Source: Coptis chinensis
Lineage: Eukaryota; Streptophyta; Magnoliopsida; Ranunculales; Ranunculaceae
DNA: 64,000 nt
Direction: 5' to 3'
NCBI GenBank assembly: GCA_015680905.1
Contig: CM027378.1
Span: 87,759,501 to 87,823,500 of the forward strand
The notes beneath the pieces were generated by a model that saw only the letters and a list, made by a program, of their open reading frames with translations, was not told the DNA's origin and did no database searches. Numbering within the stretch: the first letter of the stretch is position 1; every line of letters begins with the position of its first letter. Below are positions 35,118 to 46,302 of this stretch, one piece after another. A program made the translations under genes and the position numbers.

Positions 35118-36985
35118 ATGGCTAGGAGAAAAACTTGTGTTAACTTTAAACGCACCCTCTCGAAATAATCCTGGCTTCAACGTCAAGAACGTATGCTTTT
35201 GACATATAGTTCTTCACCTCGAAACCTGACATTATCCCCAAGAAACCTCAATACGTGTTTAATTAATAAGATCTTATATATAGCGATAGTGGCTCAGATA
35301 AATGATACAATTCTAATAAAAAATTTATTGTTTCTAGTGATACCGACATGTCGACCGAAAGTATTGAATCTGCAACTCGAACCAACTCGTCCTCTTCAGC
35401 CTCATCATCACAAAGGACCGAGACTGACGAACCAGAATGGCATGCCACGTATCTGGCTGATGGCTTACCTTGCCATCCCTTCGAGACTGTGGAATCTGAA
35501 TCTGACCATGAAATTATGGACGATCATAGCATATAGAGTAGTGGTTTGAACCCTTGTTTTCCAAAAAGACCCAACTTAGACATAGTTAAAGCTGCCTACC
35601 AAATACTAGACTCTGTCCATCTTCGACATTATGCTGGAGGTATCAAAGGAACTCGATGCCAAAGTGGTGATCTCAAAACCACCATTATTACTGTTGGGCA
35701 ACTAGCTGCTGGCTTGCGCCTTCCCCTATCTAACCTCAATCGAGCAGTACTGAACTACTTGGCCATTTCTCCTGGCCAAGGCACAGGCAATTTTTGGAGA
35801 TTGTTGTACATTTGTAATTTATATAATTCTCACCTTGCACCCAATGTCCGGCCATCCCAAAGAATTCGTCTTATCGACATCCAAAAACATTACTCCTTTA
35901 TTGAACGTAATGAGAAGAATAAACATGGTATAAAAGAACCCAATGGTTATTTTTATCCCAAAAAACAAATGAACAGCGCAGGCATCATAAGGATAAATCG
36001 AGATAGCAATTTCAGATGGCCATTATACCCTATCGTCATATCTGGGCAATGGGAATCATCTGTTGTGATCGCTGTTCCATCTTTGATACATCCTGTCTTT
36101 AACAGTAGAGGTACGTTATTTTACAACATTCCATCCCTCCTCCATCTCAGAGCTGCTATCTGATTGGTCTGTCGTTGCGACTTTGTTTCAGTGCCAAAAC
36201 CAGCCTTAATGAAAAGTCTTGGAGAATCCACTAGAGTAACAGATCTTCTAAGAGGCACTGATGAAGAAATCACTACTCGAATTGGCGCTGATAAATATGG
36301 GAATCCAAAACTGACTGTCGACCTTCCAGATATTGACAACTATGTCGCTCCCTTATATTTCTTAAAAAGTACTGTCCTTCGAGGTCAAGATTCTTTACCT
36401 CCCCAATCTATTATGCCATGTAAAACTACTCCATGTCCCTTACAGCCTTGTTCCTCTGAAAAAGTATTAAGAAAAACTTTTGATTCCACTGAATTACCTT
36501 CTAATACTCCTCGATGTTATTTTGAATATATGCTTAATGGTTTTAAAATGACTGAAGATCTTTTTCCTAAAATCAAACAAGAAATTCCCGATTTCTATAA
36601 TTATCCTCTTTTGAACGATGTGCTTGATCACCACTGCTTATTGTTCACAGATATGGCATCTCGAATTCCCCAAGTTCCAGTCAAATCATCAAAATCTCTG
36701 AATAAGTTTCTGCACAACAGAAAACCAACAGATGGCAGTTCTTCCCAAGCTCCCACTTCTTCCAAAGATAAGAATGTCGATACCGGACTTCTTTCAAAGA
36801 AAAGAAAAGAACCCTGCTATATTCCAGCATCACTAGCCTCGAAACCGAGCAAAACTGCCAAAACTACTACCATTGCACCTGTTAATATGCCATCCAAATC
36901 TTCAACTATTCCCGCCAATCCAAAAACTACTGCCTCTGATTCCTCTTCTTCAGCTAGTGATTTCGAGGTGAAACTCGTCCTTTGA
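35118..36985 (+). pseudogene. Antisense extra gene of the Tat element, N-terminal and middle part
   Basis: A possible start at 35118 reads MARRKTCVNFKRTLS before a stop. From 35348 to 36985 one frame runs through with only a TAG at 35534-35536 and a TGA ending at 36163. Visible parts: a Ser-rich acidic N-terminus (TNSSSSASSSQRTETDEPEW), a central globular domain (KAAYQILDSVHLRHYAGG, LAAGLRLPLSNLNRAVLNYL, GTGNFWRLLYICNLYNSH), and a basic Ser/Thr/Lys-rich tail (KKRKEP, SKPSKTAKTTT). The strand is opposite to gag-pol. Tat elements such as Grande carry an antisense gene in this position; its function is not known to me. This copy is not functional as it stands. Confidence 0.65.
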
Positions 36986-37116
36986 GATCAAACCAAAGTC
37001 CCCAAAACTGCATCTCTATTTTCTGAACCTCCACTACCAGGCCTCGGGAGAGGCTCTTATGCTAAATACTATACTTCCTCGAGATAGGACAGCCATGACT
37101 GAGATTACTATAGATG

Positions 37117-37300
37117 AATGATTCCAACTTTTGTGTTATTCTATTGAAAAAGTAAGTATCTATCATTTCCCTTACTCTTATCTTAATTTACTTGTTCTGT
37201 ATTAATTTAACTATATCTATGTCAATCCCAGGTTAAAGTTGCTGCTGTGGGGCAGTTTGATAACGAAATGGCCAGCTTCCGTCGTTATAGAGATGAGAAC
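37117..37300 (+). pseudogene. Antisense gene: intron and start of coiled-coil exon (left copy)
   Basis: GTAAGTATC at 37152 and ATCCCAG before 37231 bound a 79-bp intron. The exon after it starts VKVAAVGQFDNEMASFRRYR and is cut at about 37300. A diverged copy of the whole segment, with the exon continuing, lies at 47793-47980. Confidence 0.7.
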
Positions 37301-38870
37301 CATATCCAAATTACACCTCTCCAAGGCATTGGCATCAAAACATGTGTCCTCCTCCTCCTCCTCCGAATTAACATTTTCCACAACCCTATCTCCAGGCAAT
37401 CTCCACACCTTCTTAATACATTCCGTATAAGCAATTGCATTTGCATGCAACTTCAACATAGTCCGCTCAGTTTTTGGTTTCTCACCATAAGACATCATAA
37501 TCTTAGTAATCAGAACATGAAAGGGTGCGGTACTCACTCCAACTCCTCGAATCATAGTTAACAAGAAGTCAATTATACAAAAATCATACCTTTGTTGCTG
37601 TAATATCCAGAGTACGTGCAGACAGTTAAGACTGATGTCACTGAACTTCTCTTTCCCAATGACATTCTTACCAACCCACTGAGATCTGATCGGTGGTTGG
37701 TTCTCGAGGCGCATCGGACCACAATCGCGACTTGGTATTATCTTCGTCCTTCCAACACAGTGTCTCTTATCAACGTCTCTACCGTCTCTTATCAACGTCT
37801 CTTATCAACGTCTCTTCCGTCGTTATAGAGATGAGAACCATATCCAAATTACACCTCTCCAAGGCATTGGCATCAAAACATGTGTCCTCCTCCTCCTCCT
37901 CCGAATTAACATTTTCCACAACCCTATCTCCAGGCAATCTCCACACCTTCTTAATACATTCCGTATAAGCAATTGCATTTGCATGCAACTTCAACATAGT
38001 CCGCTCAGTTTTTGGTTTCTCACCATAAGACATCATAATCTTAGTAATCAGAACATGAAAGGGTGCGGTACTCACTCCAACTCCTCGAATCATAGTTAAC
38101 AAGAAGTCAATTATACAAAAATCATACCTTTGTTCTTTGTAATATCCGTGAATGCGTCGCGGCGATTAAGGCGATGTCACCAACTTCTCTTTCCCAATGA
38201 CATTCTTACTAACCCACTGAGATACAGTCAGCTGGTTGGTTCTCAGAGGCGACTGTCGGACACAATGCGACTTGGTATTATACTGTCCTTCCAACACAGT
38301 GTCTCTTATCAACGTCTCTACCGTCTCTTATCAACGTCTCTTATCAACGTCTCTTCCGTCGTTATAGAGATGAGAACCATATCCAAATTACACCTCTCCA
38401 AGGCATTGGCATCAAAACATGTGTCCTCCTCCTCCTCCTCCGAATTAACATTTTCCACAACCCTATCTCCAGGCAATCTCCACACCTTCTTAATACATTC
38501 CGTATAAGCAATTGCATTTGCATGCAACTTCAACATAGTCCGCTCAGTTTTTGGTTTCTCACCATAAGACATCATAATCTTAGTAATCGTAACATGAAAA
38601 AGGTGCGGTACTCACTCCAACTCCTCGAATCATAGTTAACAAGAAGTCAATTATACAAAAATCATACCTTTGTTCTTTGTAATATCCGTGCGTACGCGGG
38701 GCCGCTTAAGACTTATGTCACCAACTTCTCTTTCCCAATGACATTCTTACCAACCCAATCGAGATACTGATCGGTGGTTGGTTCTCGAGGCGACGGCTGT
38801 CGGACACAATCGACTTGGTATTATATTGTCCTTCCAACACACGGTTGTCTCTTATCAACGCCTCTCCCCC
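37276..38870. repeat. 538-bp tandem triplication
   Basis: CTTCCGTCGTTATAGAGATG starts each unit at 37276, 37814 and 38352. This 26-bp start is the end of the antisense-gene exon, so the unit spans the junction between that exon and the inserted gene fragment. The third unit runs into the unduplicated part at about 38860. Confidence 0.88.
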
Positions 38871-39170
38871 ATACCGGGATTCCTGCGTGGTTGCTACAAG
38901 CTGGGATTTTGGCATAATGTTTAGAACATGAGTCAACATCGAAGCACACACTTCTTTCTTCGCGCCATTCAACTTTACAAAAATCTTCCTACCCTCGATT
39001 TCCCGCTTCTTATAAAAATTCAAAACCAAATCCTCATGGTAAAAATCATTCTACGTATACCACAACCTCTTCCAACTCCTACGTTTCATCTCGTCATCGT
39101 AAAACAGCGCAAAATGATCCGACTTGAAAAATTGTTCTGGGAGGATTTTGAGTTTTTGGGCCATTGAGTA
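37301..39170 (-). pseudogene. Fragment of a putative plant transposon-protein gene, internally triplicated
   Basis: Minus-strand frames read VLNFYKKREIEGRKIFVKLN then KEVCASMLTHVLNIMPKS (39029-38880), and after a gap GKEKFSDISLNCLHVLWILQ with FHVLITKIMMSYGEKPKTE and an acidic EEEEED run. The layout resembles the plant transposon-protein domain Pfam PF20167 (Transposase_32-like), but I place it there only tentatively. The part from the FSDIS segment to the acidic run is present three times: 37276, 37814 and 38352 mark starts of 538-bp units. Each unit ends in short TCTTATCAACG repeats. Frameshifts separate the parts. Confidence 0.5.
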
Positions 39171-40173
39171 TTGGTATTCGAAATGTGGGTTTGAATAAGG
39201 TGGGGGGAGAGTAAATAGAACAAGGAATCGAACTTGGAGTTTGATTGCTCGTTTGATTTGGGTGATTTTTTTTTTTTTTTGGAGAGAGAGAGTGAACTGG
39301 AGGGGGCGAAATTTGGTGTGGGTGGTTGATTTGAGTGGAGAAGAATCTGTGGAGGTTAAATTCAGTAGTGGTTTTCCTTTTTTTTTTTTTTTTCTTTAGG
39401 GTTTGGTCGTTAATGGAGCTGATGGCGGAGTGGAGAAGAAGAACGCGATGCGTTCTTGGGTTTTACTGTGGACTTGGGCCCAAGCCCAAACAATTTTGGA
39501 AATACCCATTTTGTCCCTACGTATGCAAAATTAAAATTTGAAATTCTCGACTCGTTACCGGTCCGATTTTTGTGAATGAGATATGAAAATGATGAGGAGA
39601 GAATTTCCAATCCAATGATCCATTAAATACTCTATTCTAACCGTGGTTGACATATAAAACGGTGGAAAATGTCTCGAAGTGCGTGAATGACGTAAATTAT
39701 GCGAACAAATGAAATCTAAATTCATAGATAAAGTTAACCAGAATCAAAATACGATTAAACGAAATAAGCAACAAAAATGGAAACAATCAAGAATGGAAAG
39801 ACCAACACCCCACCCCCAAACAAAATTTATAGAACAGAGTTCAGAAAATTTATTTTAAACGCGGGTCTTTTAAAGTCAAATTCCCGAGACTTGCTAGATT
39901 ACTATTTTTAAGGTTTTAATATTTTATACTTTTTATGAATACGGATTAATATAAGGAAAAAAAACAATAAAGCAATAAGGACATAATTCACACCATAGAT
40001 AAACATGACTCAAAAACCGAGAAAACATGCGAGAGTGGAAAACGTGAATTACGTTAAACGTGGACTTAGAATCCGGTACTTACAGCCACACACTCTAATA
40101 GGAGGGCCCGGTTACCTGAATGGTCCACTTACCAATATATGGAAGTGAAAGGAAGTACACCAAACAACAAAGG
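39171..40173. other. Non-coding stretch between gene fragment and Athila integrase
   Basis: 39171-39480 looks like the 5' flank of the minus-strand gene fragment (T-rich runs at 39268-39281 and 39376-39394, GGCCCAAGCCCAAAC). 39600-40173 is probably the region downstream of the Athila integrase. Neither a polypurine tract nor an LTR matching 46303-47792 is present. Confidence 0.4.
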
Positions 40174-41420
40174 TCAGTTCTCATAGACAGGGTCCTGTAA
40201 AAGGACTTTCTCCACATTAGGGGACATTAACTCGTAAAAATATTTTAACCGTTGGCCATTGACTTGAAAGGTATTGTTGTCCTTAGGATTTACCAAGGTG
40301 ATTGCCCCGTAAGGGGTGACTTCAGTAACCAAAAAAGAACCAGACCAACGGGTTTTTAATTTTCTGGGAAAAATATGCAAACGGGAGTTATAAAGAAAAA
40401 CCTTTTGACCAACCACAAACTCTTTGCGCAAGATTTGCTTATCATGAACACGTTTCATGTTAGCTTTATAATCCTTTGCGAGATCATAAGGATTGCCACG
40501 GATTTCTTCAAGCTCATTCAATTGCAACTTGCGCTTAACACCCGCATCATCAAAATTGAAGTTAAGGCTTTTTATAACCCACATAGCACGGTGTTCAAAT
40601 TCAACTGGCAAATGATAAGGTTTCCTAAATACAAGTCTGAAGGGAGACATACCTATAGGAGTTTTAAAAACAGTCCTATACGCCCATAAGGCATCAGTTA
40701 GACGCTTAGACCAATCTTTCCTATCAGGATTTACAGTTGTTTCTAAGATTTTTTTGATTTCCCTATTAGAAACTTCTACTTGCCTGCTAGTTTGTGGATG
40801 ATAAGGATTTGCCACCTTATGTGTAACTCCATACTTTTTAACTAGGGACACAACAACTCTGTTGCAAAAATGTGTTCCGCCATCACTATTGATGGCTTTA
40901 GGAATGACAAATCGACAGAAAATATATTCCTTAACAAAAAACACCACTGTCTTATGGTCATTGCTACGGCAAGCCATGGCCTCTATCCATTTAGACACGT
41001 AGTCCAGGACAACTAGAATATAAATGAAGTGGTGGAAAACAGGAAAAGGACCCATGAAATCAATGCCCCATACGTCAAAAATTTCTACTACTATGATGGG
41101 ATTTAATGGCATCATATTACGCTTAGTGATTCGCCCAAGTTGTTGGCAATGAACACACGTCTTGCAATGCACTTAGGAATCTTTAAAAAGGATAGGCCAA
41201 TAAAACCCACATTGAATAATTTTTGCAGCTGTTTTCATACTACTAAAATGGCCACCACACTTTTTGTCATGGCAGAACGATAGAACCTCATTGTATTCCC
41301 ACTGGGGAATACAATGACGAATAATTTGATCCGCACAATACTTAAAAAGGTAGGGCTCATCCCAGTAGTATAGCTTAACTCTGGCCAAGAACTTCTTACG
41401 TTCATTTCTTGACCAAACAT
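40174..41420 (-). pseudogene. Athila integrase
   Basis: The zinc-binding N-terminus has H-x-H spaced HDKKCGGHF followed by CKTCVHC across a TAG stop at 41173-41175. The catalytic core shows [11 protein letters not shown] (first Asp), INSDGGTHF (second Asp) and [10 protein letters not shown] (Glu), so the D-D-E triad is retained. The C-terminal domain ends [20 protein letters not shown]. Integrase inserts the cDNA into the chromosome. Apart from the stop and a break upstream near 41420 the 332-codon main part is open, which suggests a moderately young copy. Confidence 0.85.
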
Positions 41421-41577
41421 CAGGAATAATATCAGAAGCTAAATAATTAACAATGTCAGCATACCATGGTGCAGAAAAAATAGCATACAGATGCTCATCA
41501 GGAAAAAAGTCAGGTATGGACTCAGAATCACTATCATCGTCATTTGTTAGTCTAGATAAGTGGTTGGCAACTACATT

Positions 41578-41960
41578 TTAGACCTCTCTTTTGTCCTTAA
41601 TTTCTAAGGTGAACTCTTGTAGGAGAAGAATCCACCAGATCAATCTCTGCTTAGCATCCATCTTTGCGAGAAGGTACCTAAGGGTTGCAGGGTCCATGTA
41701 AACTAAAGTCTTAGTACCAACCAAATAAGGACAAAATTTATTTAAAGTATAAACGACAGCTAAGAATTCTTTTTCCATAGTTGTATAATTCCTTTGAGCA
41801 TCGTTTAAAGTTTTACTAGCATAATAAATGACAGTGGACTTATTATCTACTTTCTGACCTAACACAGCACCAACGACATAATCACTAGCATCACACATGA
41901 GTTCGAAAGGTTTAGACCAATCGGGAGGCTATATAATGGGTGCAGATATTAAAGCGGCTT
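41578..41960 (-). pseudogene. Athila RNase H domain
   Basis: MCDASDYVVGAVLGQ with the first acidic residue, then YASKTLNDAQRNYTTMEKE and YMDPATLRYLLAKMD. In gypsy RNase H the usual motif near here is TDH; PATL replaces the expected H-x-x-L context, so activity is doubtful. It continues the RT frame after stops near 42040-41960 and ends at a stop at 41578. Confidence 0.8.
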
Positions 41961-42040
41961 TTAAAGTTTCAAAAGCCTGTTTACAGTTATATTGAAATAA
42001 AAAATGGCATCCTTTAAAAGCAAATTAGTTAAAGGCCTAG

Positions 42041-44173
42041 CTATTTTTGAAAAATCCTTGATGAAACACCTATAAAACCTGCATGGCCTAAAAAGGCTCT
42101 AATATCACGGACATTCCGTGACATAGGTAGAGATGCTATCTTGTCTAGTTTGGCCTTATCTACTTCGATGCCATTACTAGATACAATGTGACCTATCACT
42201 ATTCCCTTTTTCACTATGAAATGACATTTTTCCCAATTTAAAACCAGACTCTTCTCTTCACACCGTATCAAAACCTTAGACAGGTTATTCAAGCAGTCAG
42301 TGAAAGAATCTCCATAGATAGAAAAATCATCCATGAAAACTTCCATGAAGCGCTCTACCATGTCACTAAATATATGAAGCATACACCGCGGGAAAGTACC
42401 AAGAGCATTACAAAGGCCAAAAGGCATTCGTTTATAGGTGTATGTTCCAAATGGACATGTGAGGGTAGTCTTTTCTTGGTCATCAATATCGATAATAATT
42501 TGAAAATAGCCAGAGTAGCCATCTAAAAAACAATAATAAACGTGACCAGCTAGACGTTCGGGCATCTGATCTATAAAGGGTAAAGGAAAATGATCTTTTT
42601 GTGTCATGGCATTTAAACGTCTGTAATCAATACAGATCCTCCATTTTATAGGGACACGTGTGGAAACATATTCACCCTTAGCATTAAGTACCATGGTAAC
42701 CCCCGATTTCTTAGGAACTACATGAATGGGACTTACCCATTTGCTATTGGAGATTGGGTATATGATACCCGCATCGAGTAACCGTAAGACTTCTTTCCTG
42801 ACCACCTCTTTCATGACAGGGTTCAAGCGACGTTGAGGTTCACGAGAACTCTTTGCATTATCCTCCAAATGGATACGATGAGTGCAAACATTAGGGTCAA
42901 TCCCCTTAATGTCGTCTAGGGACCAACCAATCGCTGAACGATGTTCCCTAATTACCCTAATCAACCGTGCCTCTTCATCCGCAGACAACAGAGAAGATAT
43001 AATTACCGGATGACTACCATCCGAATCAAGTTGAATATACTTCAACTCAGGGGTGGGAGGTATGTCGATAAAGGCTTTTAGTGGTTCCTCATCTTGAGTA
43101 GTGAAGACTTGTTTAGGTAGTAGGTCTTCATACTCGGTAGATAGAGCAACAGAAGGATCTATGATAGGAGTAGACTTGAAAATGGTGTTGACTTCCTCTA
43201 AGTAGGAGTCATCGGCAAAATTTGAACTTCCAAAGGAAAGGAATTTATGCATCTGATTTTTTGGAAATGTGTTATTAAAATAGTCTTGAGCTAAGCTCTC
43301 GATCATGCTAACCTCCCTATCTATAGACGAGTCTGGTAACTGTTTTATCATTTTAAAAACATTTACCTCAACAGAAAGGTGGCCAAAAGACATGGACATC
43401 GAACCATCGCGGCAATTTATAAGTGTGTTGGCAGTTGCCAAGAAAAGATGCCCTAAGATGATCGGAACAGAGTCGTTAGCGACTTCTGTATCGAGAATAA
43501 CAAAATCTGCAGGATAGTAGAAATCCTGAACCTTAACAAGCACGTTTTTAACCACACCCTTAGGATACTTAATAGACCAATCAGCTAATTGCAACGTCAT
43601 TTTAGTATGTTGCATCTCTTGTAGACCTATTTGTTTATAAAAATAATAAGGGAGTAAGTTAACACTCGCCCTTAGGTCTAATAACGTGGTCGTCGTGTGG
43701 AAATCTCCTAAGGTGCATTGTACCGTAGGACGACCAGGGTCTTTGTACTTACCGATTCCGTTATGTTTGGATAAAGTTGGAAATTGTTCAGTTAGAAAGG
43801 CGTCTTCTGGAATATTTGTTTTACACCTAGTAGTGCACAACTCTTTAAGAAACTTAGCATGGTGAGGTAACTTTTTAATCACTTCAAGAAAAAGTAGGTT
43901 TATCATTAGATTTTTGAAGACTTCCCTAATCTCATCGAAATTCGTATCCTTGCTTAACATGGCTAATCTTTGGGAAAACGGTGGTTTCTCTTTATATTTA
44001 GCATATGGATCAACAGGATGTTTAACCTTGGCTTTTTGTTTCTTAGGTTGTGGTTTAACTGGTACCTCTACTGGGGTAGGATTTTTAGTTATTACTTCGG
44101 TATCTAGTAAAATCTTCTGTGTAGGAACTACTAGTGGGGTAACTACAGACATAATTACGGCGTTATTAACCAC
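42041..44173 (-). pseudogene. Athila protease and reverse transcriptase
   Basis: 710 codons without a stop. Protease: LDLRASVNLLPYYFYKQIGL, where the aspartic-protease D-x-G has become D-L-R, a change expected to disable it. RT: WVSPIHVVPKKSG, WRICIDYRRLNAMTQKDHFP, YCFLDGYSGYFQI, MPFGLCNALGTF and VFMDDFSIYG. The catalytic Asp of FLDGYSGY and the MDD pair are both present, so the RT domain could be intact. The thumb-RNase H link is lost after HAGFIGVSSR. Confidence 0.88.
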
Positions 44174-44311
44174 TCTGCCAGAATGGAGAGTGGTGATGGC
44201 ATTTAGCTCACCTACGTTTCCATTTTCATTACTAGTATTATCGTTTACCTCAAAGGCTGTGCTTGGTGTTTTAGGGTTAGGTATCGCTTAACCTGAAAAC
44301 ACACATTTAGG

Positions 44312-44815
44312 TTATACTTTCTCTTGTGTTAACTGCTGTAAGGAAAGTTGGATGGACTGTAAAATCTGTTGTTGGGTTTGTATAAAGGCATCGAAATGAT
44401 CCGGTAGTGGAGGAATGTTTGTTGCAGGTTGTGTGACAGGAACTATGTCACGTTGATTATTAATGGGTAGGTTGTGATAGTTATTATTTACCGGAACGAT
44501 ACCTCTATTAGCATTATAATTATTATTGTTATAATTATTATAATTCCCTTGTCCTTGTCCTTGTCGTGGTGGAGCTTGGTTGTAATTGTTTGCTAGCCTA
44601 ACATTTTGATTATTATACCCTAGAGGTGTAACTTGTTGATTATTTCTCCATTTGAAGTTGGGATTTTGTCTCCAAGGGGCGTTAGGAATAGGATAGCTAT
44701 TAATGGAGCAAACATTATCTGGTTGTAATTGTTGTTGTTCATAGGCGAGAGGACAATAGGAGTCGGGATGCTCTGGATTCAAATAGAAATTACATGGAAT
44801 AGAGTTGACATTCAT
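44312..44815 (-). pseudogene. Athila nucleocapsid zinc knuckle and Asn/Gln-rich linker
   Basis: CNFYLNPEHPDSYCPLA resembles the degenerate Athila zinc knuckle (one Cys replaced), followed by an Asn/Tyr/Gln-rich low-complexity region (NNYNNNNYNANRG). It lies between gag and protease and ends at a stop near 44312. Confidence 0.7.
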
Positions 44816-44874
44816 GATGGGGATAGGCTTTTGTTGAATAGAAATAGCTTCTACCCTTTTAGTGAGAGATTCGA

Positions 44875-45606
44875 TTAAAGTTTTAAGCTCATGATCGGGT
44901 TTAATCTCAAATATACCGGCAGCCCTAACTGTTGAAGAAGAACTAGCGGAGCGGGGGATATCGTCACTACCCCCCAGTTATTATTATGCTTTGTTTGATC
45001 TTTTAAAAACCTATAAGCCTCTGCGACTCCTTTACTGAGGAAACTACCCCCATTCATTATATCAAGGACCTCTTTATGGTTATGTAACAGTCCCTTGAAA
45101 AAGGCACGAACTAACGTGTCTTTCGCAAGATTATGATGTGGACACTCTATAAGAAGATCAGTGAAACAATTCCAAGCCTCTAAAAAGAATTCATGAGGAT
45201 TCTGGCAGAAAAAATGAATCTTGGAAAGCATTTCATCTATCTTCAGTGGTGGGTAAAAATGTTCCATAAACAATTGAACAAGTTTGGCCCAGGAGTCCAC
45301 ATAATTAGGTGTTTGGGCAGTTAACCAAGACGCCGCCTTATCAGCTATGGTGAAAGGAAACACCCTCAGTTTAATTTGTTCTGCACCTACCATAGGATGA
45401 TGGAATGTGGTAAGAACTTGTTCAATCCTACGCATATGCTGATAAGGTTTTTCATGGTCTAACCCATGAAAAGCTGGTAACAAATTAAATATATTCGGGG
45501 GGATTCGGAAATCCCCCACTGGGTCTGCAAGAATGATGTAAGATTTTGGGCTATTGTTCAGGGCTTTGTAAAAGTTAGAGATAGGAGACTCTCTTTCTTC
45601 AGCCAT
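44875..45606 (-). pseudogene. Athila gag
   Basis: Starts MAEERESPISNFYKALNN at 45606. The retrotransposon gag domain is clear: FHGLDHEKPYQHMRRIEQV, KLRVFPFTIADKAASWLTA, FYPPLKIDEMLSKIHFF, AWNCFTDLLIECPHHNL. It would form the virus-like particle core. A frame break at about 44940-44875 separates it from the zinc-knuckle part. Confidence 0.85.
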
Positions 45607-46284
45607 TATTTCAGGTGTAGTGTGTGGTATACTAGATAGGTGTGCGTGTGTTGACGTTCACGATAGATTACGTTAGTAATTTTTTCTCTACCTGACCTTA
45701 ATCTCATGCAAGGCTAAGTCCAATATTAAAGAAACACGGCAACAACCAAAACAACCATGATATACTAGTATAAATCCTCTAACAGGAGATACGAGGAATG
45801 GAAGAAAGAAGTACCTGAATGCTTCTTTGGCTTCACTTATGAATAGCGTCTTGTATACATGAGCTCAGTGTAATTAACAAGTTAGAAACACTGAATAACT
45901 TGAAGAAATGGAAATTTGGACTAACCTGTGAAAATCGGGCTGCTCAGAAGAGGGTGCGTGGTGCGCTCAGAAATTGCCTAGGTAGGGCGCGGGTCGCGCT
46001 CTTGCCTGACTCGAAGTCCAGACACTTTAGCGCAGGGTGCGCTCTGAATTTGCCTTGGAAAGGCACGTGGTGCACTCTTGCCTTGGACGATGTCCAGGCA
46101 ATTTAGCACGGGGCACGCTTGGAAAATAGGCCAAAGAGGCGCGTGGCACGCTCAGTGTATTTCTACGAGAAAAAATCAGTTCTGAAGCAAACAACCACAG
46201 GTAGAACCAAACAAAGGTGGGTGGGTTTAATGGGACTTTGGTAGGATTAACACTACTAATGGAAATATAACTAAACACAACTAA
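45607..46284 (-). other. Athila untranslated leader
   Basis: Region between primer site and gag ATG. At 45945-46160 a GC-rich, twice-to-three-times repeated motif occurs (GTGCGTGGTGCGCTC, GGGCGCGGGTCGCGCTC, GGCACGTGGTGCACTC with TTGCCT linkers), unlike the AT-rich surroundings. No gene. Confidence 0.5.
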
Positions 46285-46300
46285 GATGGCAGCGGCGCCA
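46285..46300 (-). other. Primer binding site of the Athila element
   Basis: On the minus strand TGGCGCCGCTGCCATC begins two bases after the LTR end. The TGGCGCCG start fits the tRNA-Asp-type primer used by Athila/Tat elements; the last bases are diverged. Confidence 0.65.
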
Positions 46301-46302
46301 TT

